Assembly: GCA_016720745.1 (NCBI GenBank)
Contig: JADKKA010000022.1
Location: forward strand, 310,001 to 374,000
Direction of reading: 5' to 3'
Source: Chitinophagaceae bacterium
GTDB lineage: Bacteria; Bacteroidota; Bacteroidia; Chitinophagales; Chitinophagaceae
DNA: 64,000 bases
A program made the translations under genes and the position numbers. Below the pieces are notes generated by a model. It was not told the origin of the DNA and did no database searches. It was given only the letters and a program-made list of their open reading frames with translations. Positions within the stretch are counted from its first letter, which is position 1. Each line of letters starts with the position of its first letter. Of the stretch, positions 27,021-36,055 are shown piece after piece.

Positions 27021-27047
27021 AAAAGCCTCCTGCAAAGGAGGCTTTTT
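27021..27047. terminator. Bidirectional terminator between the IscA-type gene and secDF
   Basis: AAAAGCCTCC and GGAGGCTTTT form a perfect 10-bp stem with a six-base loop; T-runs follow in both directions. It sits between two convergent genes, 25 bp after the first stop and 22 bp from the second. Confidence 0.93.
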
Positions 27048-27068
27048 CATTATCCCTAATCTATTAAA

Positions 27069-30000
27069 TTATGCTTTTGTTGCTGCGGGCTTTTTTTCTG
27101 GTACAGCTTTCTGGCCCAGACCACGTTTTCCACCCAGGTCAACCAGGATCGGTGCGGCCACAAAGATAGAAGAGTAAGTACCGGTGATCACACCAATCAG
27201 CATCGCAAAGGCGAAACCTCTCGTTACCTCACCACCTACGATAAACAGGATCAGGATGGTCAGGAATACGGTGAGTGATGTCATGATGGTACGACTCAGT
27301 GTTTCGTTAATCGCGCGGTTAATCACTTCCGTCTTGGGCGCATTCGGCATCAGTCGGCTGTCTTCACGAATACGGTCAAATACAATCACCGTATCGTTCA
27401 TGGAGAAACCGATTACCGTTAGTACCGCCGCAATGAAGTGCTGGTCAATTTCCAGCGGGAAAGGAACAATCGTGCGGGCAAAGCTGAATACGGCCAGGGT
27501 TACCAGTACGTCATGCAGCAAGGCTACAATGGTACCGAGTGAATACCTCCAGTCGCGGAAACGGACAAAGATGTACAGGAAGATGATCAGCATCGCAAAG
27601 ATGGTCGCCTTCACCGCACCTGATTTCAGGTCATCGGAAATCGTAGGTAACACTTTATTGGATCCCTGCTTGTACTGACTGTCAAATTTGTCGTAAGAAA
27701 TACCGGGTGGCAAGTGATTTTTCAATCCTTGCATCAGTTTGCTTTCCACGATTGAGTCAGCAGTAAGATTGGTGTTATTGATTTCGTAAGAAGTTGTGAT
27801 ATCCAGGGTAGCATTATCACCAATGGTTTTGATAACCGGGTTCTCACCACCAAAAGCAACACGCAGTTCATCCCTTACTTTTTCAACATCAACTGGTTTG
27901 TCGAATTTAACCTGGTAGCTACGGCCACCCTTAAATTCCACACCATAATCAAAGCCGTTGAAATAAGATGCAATACCCAGTGCCAGTACGATCATAGAGA
28001 TCACATAAGCCACTTTGCGGTATTCAATGAACTTGAATTTGGCATGCTTGAACACCCTGCGGGAAAGAGAAGTAAAGTATTCGAGGTGCTTTTTCTTAGT
28101 CGTAAAGATATCACTCACCCAACGGCTCACCAGGATACCGCAGAACAGCGATAAGAGGATACCAATGATCTGGGTAGTGGCAAAACCTTTAACCGGACCT
28201 AATCCGAAATAGAACAGGATGATGGCTGTTAACAAAGTAGTGACGTGGGCATCCAATACCGGTGGCAGTGAACGCTTATACCCTTCGTTGATGGCCGGTA
28301 TATATCCTTTTCCTTTCGATAGCTCTTCCTTGATCCGTTCATAGATGATTACGTTCGTATCCACCGCCATACCAATGGTCAGTACCAGACCCGCAATACC
28401 GGGGGCAGTAAGGGTGGCACCAAAACCTGCCAGGATACCAATGGTAAAGAGGAGGTTCAGGATTAAGGCAATATTCGCAACCCATCCACTGGTATTATAA
28501 TATACCAGCATCAGGAGGAAGATCACGATAAAGGAGATAAAGAAAGCTCTTGAACCACCCAGGATAGCTTGTTTACCAAGGGTAGGACCTACCTGCTGAT
28601 CCTGTACAATCTTGGCCGGAGCATCCAGCTTACCGATCTTCAGAATATTGGCGAGGTCAGTCGCTGTTTCAATGGTAAAGTTTCCGGTGATCTGAGAGCG
28701 GTTACCCAGTTTGCCTTCTGCAATAGGAGCAGAGTAAACCGTACCGTCCAGTACAATGGCGATAGGAATTTTATCACGGGCACTTTTTTCTGTGATCTTA
28801 CCCCATTCTACTGCACCAGGACCGGTCATTTCAATAGAAACGATCGGGCGGCCGGCATTATCATACTGCGGCTCGGCTTTGGAAATCGCATCACCTTCCA
28901 GTGGGGCTTTTTCTCTGTTGTAAGTGCGCAAAACATAGAGCGGGTATAATTTGCTTCCTGCACGGCTGGCATCACCATAAGCAAATACGGCATCAGCAGG
29001 GAAGTATTTACGCAGCTGCGGAGTCATCAGGTATTGCAGCAGGGTAGAAGTATCTTTCAGTTCAACCAGACCAACCCCTTCACCGGCACCTAACTGGATG
29101 ATGGAACCGATTGATTTTTTCTGGGCGGCAGCATTGTCAATCTTTTTGTCCTTGGCGGTATCAATAACGTTTGACAGTTTGCCTTTAGAAGTATCATTTT
29201 TGCCAGTTGTATCTGCAGATGCGATGGCACCAGTTGTATCCGGAGCAGGAGCAGCAGCCGTGTCTTTTAAAGTTCCTTTCAGGAATCCGTCAAAGTCATT
29301 TTCAACATTGATAAATGCCTGTTGCAGATCCTGCAAACGATATGTTTCCCAGAATTGCAGGTTGGCTGTTGTTTGTAAAAGTTTTCTAACACGGTCCTTG
29401 TCTTTTACACCAGGCAACTCTACGTTGATCCTGTTTTTTTCCTTGATCGGGTTGATCGCAGGCTGGGCTACCCCAAACTGGTCAATCCGCTTGGTGAGTT
29501 TATTGTACGTCCGGTCAAAAGCGTCATTGGCTTCTTTACGGATATAGCTTTCTACTTTGCTATCGGAAGAGTTGATATCAATCTTTCCGGAAGCACCACC
29601 AGCAAACAGTGAAGCCAGGGGTCTGGTTTTTTCCAGTTTACGGTACTCTTCAATAAAGAGAGTCACGAAGTCAGCACCACTGTTCAGTTTCCGGTTATTG
29701 GCATTCTGAATCGCTAATAAGAAATTAGGATCCTTGGAATCATTGGTCAAAGAGCGCAGCAGGCCGGTCATCTCTACTTCAAGGGTCACGTTCATCCCTC
29801 CCTGCAGGTCAAGACCCAGGTTCAATTCTTCTGCCTTTGCTTTTTTATAACTTACTGCACCGTTGATACCATAGGTAACAGTTTTGTCCTTGGTGCTGTC
29901 CAGTAATCTCTGCAGTCTCTTCTGGTATTCCTTTTCAACCATTTCCTGGTAGATAACCTGGGAATCTTTGTTGCCGGGATACTTTACTTTTGCATCAGGG

Positions 30001-30140
30001 TACATCTTTTTGATAGAAGACATCGCCTTAGCTTCCATTTTCTTTTCATGGCTCCTTACAAACCAGGTAAACGAAAGCTGGTACAATGAGTAAATGATCA
30101 GAAGAACTGTAAAGAAGCGGACCAAACCTTTCAGTTGCAT
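27069..30140 (-). CDS. secDF: Fused protein translocase subunit SecDF
   Basis: A 1023-residue fusion of SecD and SecF, the inner-membrane RND-like pair that uses the proton gradient to pull proteins through SecYEG. The N-terminal helix is followed by LGLDLQGGMNVTLEVEM, the SecD P1 region with ELPGVKD, an extended Ala/Thr/Asp-rich insert near 290-340, and six helices beginning KQAILGGSRAFFISF, with TIGMAVDTNVIIYERIKEEL. The SecF half starts near residue 690 with DYGVEFKGGRSYQVKF and has VIGFSMNDTVIVFDRIRED. Total length fits the Bacteroidota SecDF fusion. A terminator lies between it and the convergent gene. Confidence 0.97.
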   Translation of the reverse strand: MQLKGLVRFFTVLLIIYSLYQLSFTWFVRSHEKKMEAKAMSSIKKMYPDAKVKYPGNKDSQVIYQEMVEKEYQKRLQRLLDSTKDKTVTYGINGAVSYKKAKAEELNLGLDLQGGMNVTLEVEMTGLLRSLTNDSKDPNFLLAIQNANNRKLNSGADFVTLFIEEYRKLEKTRPLASLFAGGASGKIDINSSDSKVESYIRKEANDAFDRTYNKLTKRIDQFGVAQPAINPIKEKNRINVELPGVKDKDRVRKLLQTTANLQFWETYRLQDLQQAFINVENDFDGFLKGTLKDTAAAPAPDTTGAIASADTTGKNDTSKGKLSNVIDTAKDKKIDNAAAQKKSIGSIIQLGAGEGVGLVELKDTSTLLQYLMTPQLRKYFPADAVFAYGDASRAGSKLYPLYVLRTYNREKAPLEGDAISKAEPQYDNAGRPIVSIEMTGPGAVEWGKITEKSARDKIPIAIVLDGTVYSAPIAEGKLGNRSQITGNFTIETATDLANILKIGKLDAPAKIVQDQQVGPTLGKQAILGGSRAFFISFIVIFLLMLVYYNTSGWVANIALILNLLFTIGILAGFGATLTAPGIAGLVLTIGMAVDTNVIIYERIKEELSKGKGYIPAINEGYKRSLPPVLDAHVTTLLTAIILFYFGLGPVKGFATTQIIGILLSLFCGILVSRWVSDIFTTKKKHLEYFTSLSRRVFKHAKFKFIEYRKVAYVISMIVLALGIASYFNGFDYGVEFKGGRSYQVKFDKPVDVEKVRDELRVAFGGENPVIKTIGDNATLDITTSYEINNTNLTADSIVESKLMQGLKNHLPPGISYDKFDSQYKQGSNKVLPTISDDLKSGAVKATIFAMLIIFLYIFVRFRDWRYSLGTIVALLHDVLVTLAVFSFARTIVPFPLEIDQHFIAAVLTVIGFSMNDTVIVFDRIREDSRLMPNAPKTEVINRAINETLSRTIMTSLTVFLTILILFIVGGEVTRGFAFAMLIGVITGTYSSIFVAAPILVDLGGKRGLGQKAVPEKKPAATKA

Positions 30141-30440
30141 ACAATGGGTGATTTACAGATTTGCCTTGCGTTCTATCCTGAACAGTACAAGGGTTTTATA
30201 CGAATTTTTAAGGACGGCAAAGATAGGGTTTTAGGCGGGAAAGCGAAATGCGATGCCGGGCTAATTTTCAAACTTTATCTGAATGTATCTTTCTGATAAT
30301 CAATAATTTAATTGTTTGTCTTTTCATCATGACAGATCCCGGGAACCCTTCCGGCTTCCGGGAGCCTTCCGGGAGCCTGATTTATACAACTGGTTTCATT
30401 TGATTTTTTACGGCCCCTTTGGTATAAATTAGCTTTCACC
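30141..30440. other. Divergent intergenic region between secDF and the class A-like hydrolase
   Basis: Three hundred bases with no gene. It contains a short tandem of CTTCCGGGAGC (30355-30365 and 30366-30376) preceded by a diverged unit. I see no clear -7 element for either gene. Confidence 0.5.
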
Positions 30441-31736
30441 GTGAATAAAGCCTTTCTAATTTCAAAAACTGGTAACAGCAAAAAACTGATTGTAGCCGCA
30501 TGGACATGCTGTATTGCGATCAGTAGTACTGCACAAAATCAAAGCCGGGATGAACTGCTCAAAACATTAATGGAATCAAACCCAAAGCAGTTTAGTCATA
30601 TTTTGAATGATCAGTCCGGATTACAGGTACAGATTATTTATTCTGAAATCAACCGCGATAAAAAAAACAAGGTTCAGTTCCGCGATCATTTTTATAATGT
30701 GGATGATCAGCGTTATTTCTATCCCGCCTCCACCGTTAAATTGCCCATCGCGATCCTGGCTTTGGAGAAAATAAGAGAGCTGGCCATTCCCGGCCTCGAC
30801 CGCAACAGCACGATGATCACCGGCGCAGCAGGAGAGCGACAAACCGAAGTGTTTAATGATCCCAGCTCCGCCGATGGCCGCCCAAGCATTGCACATTATA
30901 TCAAAAAGATTTTACTGGTCAGCGATAACGATGCCTTCAACCGTTTGTATGAATTCCTCGGACAGGAATATATCAACAACCGTTTACATGCCATGGGCTA
31001 TACCGATATTCAAATCCTGCATCGCCTGGATATCAGTTTGCCGGAAGCAGAGAACCGCTGGACTAACCCCCTTCGGTTTTATGACAGTACAGGAAAACTG
31101 TTGTATGAACAACCTGCGGTGAAAAGCAAAATGATTTACGCGAACCGGCAGACCAAAATGGGAAAAGGATTCATGCGGGGCGGACAGTTAGTGAATGAAC
31201 CCTTTGATTTTTCAGCAAAGAACCGGATGACCCTCAACGCCCTTCACAATATCCTCCGTTCCATTATTTTCCCCGAAGCCATGAATGCCAGTCAGCGTTT
31301 CCGCTTAGCCCCCGATGATTATTTATTTCTCCGGAAATATATGTCCATGATGCCCGGCGAATCCAAAAGACCGGCCTATGATTCTACGAATGCCTGGGAT
31401 ACCTATGTGAAGTTTCTCTATTACGGGGCGGAAAAAAATAAGTCCGAACCCGGTATCCGGATTTTCAACAAACCCGGCGATGCCTATGGGTTCATGATTG
31501 ATGCGGCCTATATCGTCAATTTCAATAACAAGACCGACTGTATCATCAGTGCGGTGATCCATTGCAATAGCGATGGTATTTACAATGACGACCGCTATGA
31601 ATACAAAACGATCGGCCTGCCCTTTATGAAAGCATTGGGACAACTCATCATGACATATGAACAAACGAGAGTTAGAAAGAAGCAGCCTGATCTTCGTTCT
31701 TTTTTGATTAACTACAGTGATGTAGAAATCAGATGA
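30441..31736 (+). CDS. Secreted class A beta-lactamase-like serine hydrolase
   Basis: A 431-residue protein that starts at GTG 30441; the next ATG would lose the signal peptide (KKLIVAAWTCCIAISSTAQ). The SxxK motif is STVK (Ser97-Lys100) preceded by YFYPA, and the SDN loop is Ser161-Asp-Asn163 (VSDNDAFNRLYEFLG), as in class A enzymes. The YINNRLHAMGYTDIQILHR segment fits the same fold. I cannot place a convincing KTG motif or general-base glutamate. The protein is much longer than true class A beta-lactamases (about 290), so a peptidase or esterase role is more likely than antibiotic resistance. Confidence 0.82.
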   Translation: MNKAFLISKTGNSKKLIVAAWTCCIAISSTAQNQSRDELLKTLMESNPKQFSHILNDQSGLQVQIIYSEINRDKKNKVQFRDHFYNVDDQRYFYPASTVKLPIAILALEKIRELAIPGLDRNSTMITGAAGERQTEVFNDPSSADGRPSIAHYIKKILLVSDNDAFNRLYEFLGQEYINNRLHAMGYTDIQILHRLDISLPEAENRWTNPLRFYDSTGKLLYEQPAVKSKMIYANRQTKMGKGFMRGGQLVNEPFDFSAKNRMTLNALHNILRSIIFPEAMNASQRFRLAPDDYLFLRKYMSMMPGESKRPAYDSTNAWDTYVKFLYYGAEKNKSEPGIRIFNKPGDAYGFMIDAAYIVNFNNKTDCIISAVIHCNSDGIYNDDRYEYKTIGLPFMKALGQLIMTYEQTRVRKKQPDLRSFLINYSDVEIR

Positions 31737-31800
31737 CTTATCTTCGTGGCCGTTTTAAAAAGCGATTGCCTGCCTATTACTAACCATCCGGCAAACAGAA

Positions 31801-32997
31801 ATGATTATGCAATTATCTTCTTTCTTACAGCGATTCAACGAACCAGAGACTTTAAAAATGGCCAAGCTGGGCCGCGAACTCAGAGCCAAAGGAATTGATG
31901 TGATTGATCTTAGTCTGGGTGAACCCGATTTTGATACCCCGCAGCATATCAAGGACGCGGCTGTTAAAGCCATCCATGATAACTGGAGCCATTACACACC
32001 GGTACCCGGTTTTCTCGACCTGCGCGAAGCAGTATGTACCAAACTGAAAAGAGATAATAACCTCGATTATAAACCCGAACAGATTGTCGTATCAACCGGA
32101 GCCAAGCAAAGTCTGGCCAATGCCATTTTGGCCCTGGTAGATGAAGGCGATGAAGTGATCATTCCCACTCCTTATTGGGTAACGTATAGTGAACTGGTTA
32201 AAATTGCCCGCGGGAAAGTAGTAGAGATCAAGAGTAAAGCCGCGAATCAGTTCAAGATCAGTGCCGCTGAACTGGAAGCCGCCATTACTCCGAAGACAAA
32301 AGTATTTATGTTTTCATCTCCCTGCAATCCCAGTGGCACCGTGTATTCAAAAGACGAGCTCGCTGCATTTGCAGAGGTTTTCAGAAAATATCCTGACATC
32401 ACCATTCTCTCTGATGAAATTTATGAGTATATCAATTTTGTTGGGGCACATGAAAGCATTGCGCAGTTTGATGATATCAAAGACCGCGTTGTGCTGATCA
32501 ACGGACTGAGCAAGGGATTTGCCATGACAGGATGGAGGATCGGTTATATTGCCGCCCATGCTGATATTGCCAAAGCCTGTGAAAAAGTACAGGGACAATT
32601 TACCAGTGGTACCTGTTCCATTGCACAGAAAGCAGGGGTTACTGCTTTAACAACTGATCTGCGTCCGACCCATGAGATGGCAGAAGAATTTACCCGTCGC
32701 CGGAAAAGAGTGCTCGAACTCGTGAGGGATATTCCCGGTATCGAATGCCCGGAGCCGGATGGCGCTTTCTATATTTTCCCGGATGTAAGCAGTTATTATG
32801 GTAAGTCAGACGGACAAACCACGGTAACCAATGCCCCCGATTTTTCTATGTACCTGCTGAATACCGCGCATGTATCTTCCGTCATGGGAGATGCGTTTGG
32901 GGAACCCAACTGTGTGCGGTTTTCCTTTGCCAACAGCATGGAAAAAATTGAAGAGGGATGGAAAAGAATTAAAGAAGCGTTGTCGAAATTAAAATAA
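31801..32997 (+). CDS. Class I aminotransferase, aspartate aminotransferase type
   Basis: A 398-residue fold-type I PLP enzyme of the Ib subgroup. Marks are DVIDLSLGEPDFDTP near the N-terminus, STGAKQSLANA, the FSSPCNPSGTVYS loop, LSDEIYEYI, and the PLP lysine in NGLSKGFAMTGWRIGY. The C-terminal Arg that binds the alpha-carboxylate is in NCVRFSFANSME. Length and motifs are those of bacterial AspC/AspB-like enzymes that exchange amino groups between aspartate and 2-oxoglutarate, sometimes also prephenate. Start at ATG 31801; a second ATG two codons later is equally possible. It stands between the hydrolase and a convergent lipoprotein gene. Confidence 0.9.
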   Translation: MIMQLSSFLQRFNEPETLKMAKLGRELRAKGIDVIDLSLGEPDFDTPQHIKDAAVKAIHDNWSHYTPVPGFLDLREAVCTKLKRDNNLDYKPEQIVVSTGAKQSLANAILALVDEGDEVIIPTPYWVTYSELVKIARGKVVEIKSKAANQFKISAAELEAAITPKTKVFMFSSPCNPSGTVYSKDELAAFAEVFRKYPDITILSDEIYEYINFVGAHESIAQFDDIKDRVVLINGLSKGFAMTGWRIGYIAAHADIAKACEKVQGQFTSGTCSIAQKAGVTALTTDLRPTHEMAEEFTRRRKRVLELVRDIPGIECPEPDGAFYIFPDVSSYYGKSDGQTTVTNAPDFSMYLLNTAHVSSVMGDAFGEPNCVRFSFANSMEKIEEGWKRIKEALSKLK

Positions 32998-33003
32998 GCG
33001 CCT

Positions 33004-33366
33004 TTATTTTTTCAGGAGTTTCATGGTTTCCTTTTCAGTATTGGACAACACCATTGTGTCGCCTGCCCAACTGATGGTATACACCTGATTTTCTGACCGG
33101 TTTGTTACGGTCAATTGTTGCTGCTTTTCGTCCAGAGTAAAACTGCCTTCTTCTTCTTTTTTGCCAGAAACATAAGAGTTATACTTGTGATCGGCCGTAA
33201 ACTCGACACTCGCCGTTTGCAGCATTTCCTGCACTTCCTTTTCATTGACTTTGTCAGAAATAAATGCTACTGGTTTCCATTGACCGGTGATGTCTTTGGT
33301 ACCCTGTTTTTTGGAACTGCAGGCAAATAAAAGCAGGGCCGAAAGGAGAAGGAAGGCATTTCGCAT
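33004..33366 (-). CDS. Small lipoprotein, lipocalin-like
   Basis: A 120-residue protein with a lipoprotein leader (MRNAFLLLSALLLFACSS; lipid Cys at residue 16). The mature part opens with ITGQWKPVAFI, followed by VEFTADHKYNSYVSGKKEEEGSFTLDEK and ISWAGDTMVLSN, the pattern of small Bacteroidota lipocalin-like (DUF4488/5004-type) lipoproteins. Function unknown. It lies 38 bp after coaE on the same strand and may be the last gene of the nusB-coaE block. Confidence 0.8.
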   Translation of the reverse strand: MRNAFLLLSALLLFACSSKKQGTKDITGQWKPVAFISDKVNEKEVQEMLQTASVEFTADHKYNSYVSGKKEEEGSFTLDEKQQQLTVTNRSENQVYTISWAGDTMVLSNTEKETMKLLKK

Positions 33367-33403
33367 ATAGCTGAATTTTTATAAGAGAAGTATGGGTATC
33401 GGT

Positions 33404-33994
33404 TTAGTTCATTTGAAAACTAAGCAATTTTTTGTGGATGGCCAGCACCTGTGGAATCAGCAGTTCCTGTTCATTATTATGAATGACTTCATCGCAGCGT
33501 TGGAGTTTGCTTTCCTCATCCATCTGTCGCCTGATCCGGCTGAGTACTTCAGCTTCCGTCACAGCGTCTCTTTCCATCACTCTTTTGATCCTGAGTTGTT
33601 GTGGGGCGGCTACGCCGATGATTTTATCGAGCCCGGCATCCGCACCACTTTCAAATAAGAGTGCGGCTTCTTTAATGGCATAGGGACTGGTTTGTTTTTT
33701 CATCCATTCCTCGGCATCCCGGATAGTCGCCGGATGAATGAGCTGGTTTAATTTTTCCAGTTTCGCCGGATCATTAAAAACGATGGAGGCTATTTTTTTC
33801 CGGTTCAGTTCAGTGCCGGTATAAGCATCCTGTCCAAATGCCAGGATGATGGCTTTTTGGAGATCCGGATCGGTATTCATTAAATATTTAGCGGCACTGT
33901 CGGCATAATAAACCGGTATCCCCAGTATTTCGAATACTTTGGCCACAGTGGACTTGCCACTGCCGATACCGCCTGTCAATCCGACCCTGAGCAT
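33404..33994 (-). CDS. coaE: Dephospho-CoA kinase
   Basis: A 196-residue kinase that phosphorylates dephospho-CoA in the last step of CoA synthesis. ATG 33994 is used; a TTG three codons upstream is discounted. The P-loop is GLTGGIGSGKSTVAKVF at the N-terminus, followed by the substrate-binding VYYADSAAK, IHPATIRDAEEWM and AALLFESGAD. LRIKRVMERDAVTEAEVLSRIRRQM is the typical lid segment. Length is the family norm. A hairpin and its own -7 element separate it from yajC. Confidence 0.95.
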   Translation of the reverse strand: MLRVGLTGGIGSGKSTVAKVFEILGIPVYYADSAAKYLMNTDPDLQKAIILAFGQDAYTGTELNRKKIASIVFNDPAKLEKLNQLIHPATIRDAEEWMKKQTSPYAIKEAALLFESGADAGLDKIIGVAAPQQLRIKRVMERDAVTEAEVLSRIRRQMDEESKLQRCDEVIHNNEQELLIPQVLAIHKKLLSFQMN

Positions 33995-34000
33995 AGTTAC

Positions 34001-34008
34001 CAAAAATA
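34001..34008 (-). promoter_or_regulatory. Candidate -7 element for coaE
   Basis: CAAAAATA on the plus strand reads TATTTTTG on the minus strand (TAnnTTTG), ending six bases before the coaE ATG and lying directly after the yajC-coaE hairpin. Confidence 0.5.
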
Positions 34009-34056
34009 CAAATTCCGTGCTCCTGTTGTCTCAAAACTGGAAGCACGGAATTTTTT
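34001..34056 (-). terminator. Terminator-like hairpin between yajC and coaE
   Basis: An 11-bp perfect stem (AATTCCGTGCT at 34011-34021 with AGCACGGAATT at 34042-34052) lies in the yajC-coaE gap. On the minus strand the tail is TGTATTTTTG, only partly a T-run; on the plus strand it is a perfect T6. It may partly separate coaE from the upstream genes. Confidence 0.6.
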
Positions 34057-34070
34057 GAATAAAAATTTTC

Positions 34071-34463
34071 TTATTTCTTGTCTGCTACAGCCGGTTTGTT
34101 GACATTGGCTGTCCAGTCCATACTGATGGCAGATTTTTCAATCTTGATATAGCTGCCCGGGCTCACTTCAATATTCAGGGTGCCATCATCATTTACTTTA
34201 TTGATGGTACCATGGATACCGGCAATAGTCACGATCTTATCACCCCGCTGCAGGTCTTCAATAAATTTTTTCTGGTTCTTGGCTTTTTTAGCCTGCGGAC
34301 GAATAAAGAAAAGCCAGAAGACCAGGATCATCAGGCCCAGAAAAATAAACTGGAAGCCTCCACCCTGTGAACCACCTTTTCCTCCTTCGCCTCCCGGAGG
34401 CATACAGGAAGTCAGGTAAATGGACAAAAGACCTGTCAGTAAGAACGATATACGTAGTTTCAT
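34071..34463 (-). CDS. yajC: YajC, Sec translocon accessory subunit, with a lipobox-like leader
   Basis: A 130-residue YajC. The core is one membrane helix (FQFIFLGLMILVFWLFFIRPQ, about 36-57) and a small cytosolic domain (FIEDLQRGDKIVTIAGIHGTINKVND...YIKIEKSAI), as in other YajC proteins that bind SecDF. Unusually, it begins with a second hydrophobic leader ending in a lipobox (IYLTSC, Cys20) and a Gly-rich spacer, whereas YajC is usually 85-110 residues with only one helix. It lies in the order nusB, DUF1573, yajC, coaE seen in Bacteroidota. Confidence 0.92.
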   Translation of the reverse strand: MKLRISFLLTGLLSIYLTSCMPPGGEGGKGGSQGGGFQFIFLGLMILVFWLFFIRPQAKKAKNQKKFIEDLQRGDKIVTIAGIHGTINKVNDDGTLNIEVSPGSYIKIEKSAISMDWTANVNKPAVADKK

Positions 34464-34493
34464 TGATTGATTTTAAAAGGTATGTTGTGAAAA

Positions 34494-34946
34494 TTATTTC
34501 TCCTGGATATCACCGGTAAAGGTAAGGGTATGGTCTTTGGAAGGACCGGTATTGGCCTTCACGTAAATCTGTTTGGAAATGGTGCCCTGTCCGCTGCCAT
34601 TGAATTTAGCTTTGATGATACCTTCCTCACCCGGTGCAAAAGGTTTTTCCGGTTTTTCGGGGATCGTGCATCCGCACTGGGCAGTTACTGATTCGATCAG
34701 TAAAATTTTAGAACCTGAGTTTTTAAAACGAAAACTCACTTCAATGGACTGGTCTTTCACCAGTTTACCCAGGTTTTGCACCATGGGATCCAGCCATTCA
34801 ATACTGGTAAAGTTGGAGGTATCGTTTAATACTTTTTGTTTTTCTTCTGCGCTCAGGTTATCCGGGGCATTCACGGCTTTTTTATCGCCGGATTTGCAGG
34901 CCATCAGGCTGGCGGCCAGCAGGAAAAGAAGGGTTATTTTTTTCAT
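34494..34946 (-). CDS. DUF1573 lipoprotein
   Basis: A 150-residue lipoprotein starting at ATG 34946 (an upstream TTG is discounted), with leader MKKITLLFLLAASLMAC and lipid Cys17. The mature part is a DUF1573 Ig-like domain: VQNLGKLVKDQSIEVSFRFKNSGSKILLIESV, CGCTIPE and PFAPGEEGIIKAKFN. DUF1573 proteins are widespread Bacteroidota envelope proteins of unknown role. It lies between nusB and yajC and has its own -7 element. Confidence 0.9.
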   Translation of the reverse strand: MKKITLLFLLAASLMACKSGDKKAVNAPDNLSAEEKQKVLNDTSNFTSIEWLDPMVQNLGKLVKDQSIEVSFRFKNSGSKILLIESVTAQCGCTIPEKPEKPFAPGEEGIIKAKFNGSGQGTISKQIYVKANTGPSKDHTLTFTGDIQEK

Positions 34947-34964
34947 ATCTGAAATTCTAGATCG

Positions 34965-34972
34965 CAAATGTA
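34965..34972 (-). promoter_or_regulatory. Candidate -7 element for the DUF1573 gene
   Basis: Minus-strand TACATTTG matches TAnnTTTG, 18 bp before the ATG at 34946. Confidence 0.55.
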
Positions 34973-35008
34973 AGCCAAAGCGGTAAACTGCCGTATACAG
35001 GCTGCCGA

Positions 35009-35965
35009 TTACTGTTTTTTATACTCTGATTTCTGCATTTTCCCATCCTGGACCAGTTCTTTATGAATATTATCCAGGATGCCGTTTACAAACTGGCCGC
35101 TTTGGGCCGTGCTGTAATCCTTGGCCAGGTCAATGTACTCATTGATGGTCACCTTGGGGGGGATGGTTTCAAAATACAGGAATTCGGCTACCCCCATTTT
35201 CATCAGGATCATATCCAACTGGGCGATCCTTTCCGGGTCCCAGTTTTTCAGTTTGGGAACGATCAGGGTTTGCAGGTGTTCACTTTTATCCAGTACGGTT
35301 TGCAGGAGTTTTTTGGCAAATTGTTCTTTATCGGCCCCCAGTAAATGCTCAAAATCGAGGCTGCCGGGTTTTTGCATAAAGCCCACCAGCAGTTGTACAA
35401 TCATTTCGCCATCATCATCCCAGTTGGAGAACAGGTCTTCGATATGCGAAGTGAATGATTCATTGGCGAGGAGGAGATCGTTGAGAATATAATCCAGGAT
35501 GGCTTTTTCAGTAGCTTTCTCTCTGGCGCCGCTGGCGATATATTTTTTGTATTCCTCAGTATTCGACAACTGCACATAAATTTTGCGGATCAGGTCATTG
35601 TCTTTTTCGTCTGACTGATTATAGCGCATCGCTGGTTTATCAACCGCAAATTGTTTTTTCAGGGATTCATCTTCCAGCATTTTCCAAAGCAGTTCATTGC
35701 CGGAAATTTTCGTGTTCACTTTTCTGTCATCTTCAGTTGGCAGGTGTTTGGAGGCCCGCTGGTGGGCATCGGTTTCTGCGTAACGCGCCACTTCAGAAAG
35801 GAACCAGGTCAGGTAACTGAGCAGGGAACTGGTTTGTTTGAAATGTGTTTCAAGAATTTTCTGGGGCTGCAATTTACCCCGAAGGGCTTCGCTGTCATGG
35901 TCCAGGTTGCTGATAGTATAAAGGGTCTGCATCACTTTCACCCGGATATTTCTTCTGCTGATCAT
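35009..35965 (-). CDS. nusB: Transcription antitermination factor NusB, long Bacteroidota form
   Basis: A 318-residue protein from ATG 35965 (MISRRNIRVKVMQTLYTI). The first 30 residues match the NusB opening (RRxxRxxxxQxLY). The last 130 carry the conserved core: LDKSEHLQTLIVPKLKNWDPERIAQLDMILMKMGVAEFLYFETIPPKVTINEYIDLAKDYS, which includes the typical E-YI-LAK-YS segment. Between them is a long helical insert that E. coli NusB (139 residues) lacks; this extended form is normal in Bacteroidota. It would bind boxA RNA with NusE in rRNA antitermination. It heads the nusB-DUF1573-yajC-coaE block. Confidence 0.9.
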   Translation of the reverse strand: MISRRNIRVKVMQTLYTISNLDHDSEALRGKLQPQKILETHFKQTSSLLSYLTWFLSEVARYAETDAHQRASKHLPTEDDRKVNTKISGNELLWKMLEDESLKKQFAVDKPAMRYNQSDEKDNDLIRKIYVQLSNTEEYKKYIASGAREKATEKAILDYILNDLLLANESFTSHIEDLFSNWDDDGEMIVQLLVGFMQKPGSLDFEHLLGADKEQFAKKLLQTVLDKSEHLQTLIVPKLKNWDPERIAQLDMILMKMGVAEFLYFETIPPKVTINEYIDLAKDYSTAQSGQFVNGILDNIHKELVQDGKMQKSEYKKQ

Positions 35966-35987
35966 GCGTAAGAGCTGTTTGAAGCCG

Positions 35988-35995
35988 CAAAGATA
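35988..35995 (-). promoter_or_regulatory. -7 promoter element for nusB
   Basis: Minus-strand TATCTTTG (TAnnTTTG) followed by CGGCTTCAAA, 22 bp before the nusB ATG. The ABC-F promoter at 46217 shares the following CGGCTTCAAA. Confidence 0.65.
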
Positions 35996-36000
35996 GGTGA

Positions 36001-36036
36001 AAAACAAAAGCAGCCGGAGGGTTGAATTCCGGCTGC
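36001..36036 (-). terminator. Intrinsic terminator after the 983-residue exoprotein
   Basis: Minus strand: GCAGCCGGA and TCCGGCTGC form a 9-bp stem, followed by TTTTGTTTT, 19 bp after the stop at 36056. Confidence 0.85.
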
Positions 36037-36055
36037 CTGTTAAATTGGATGCAAC

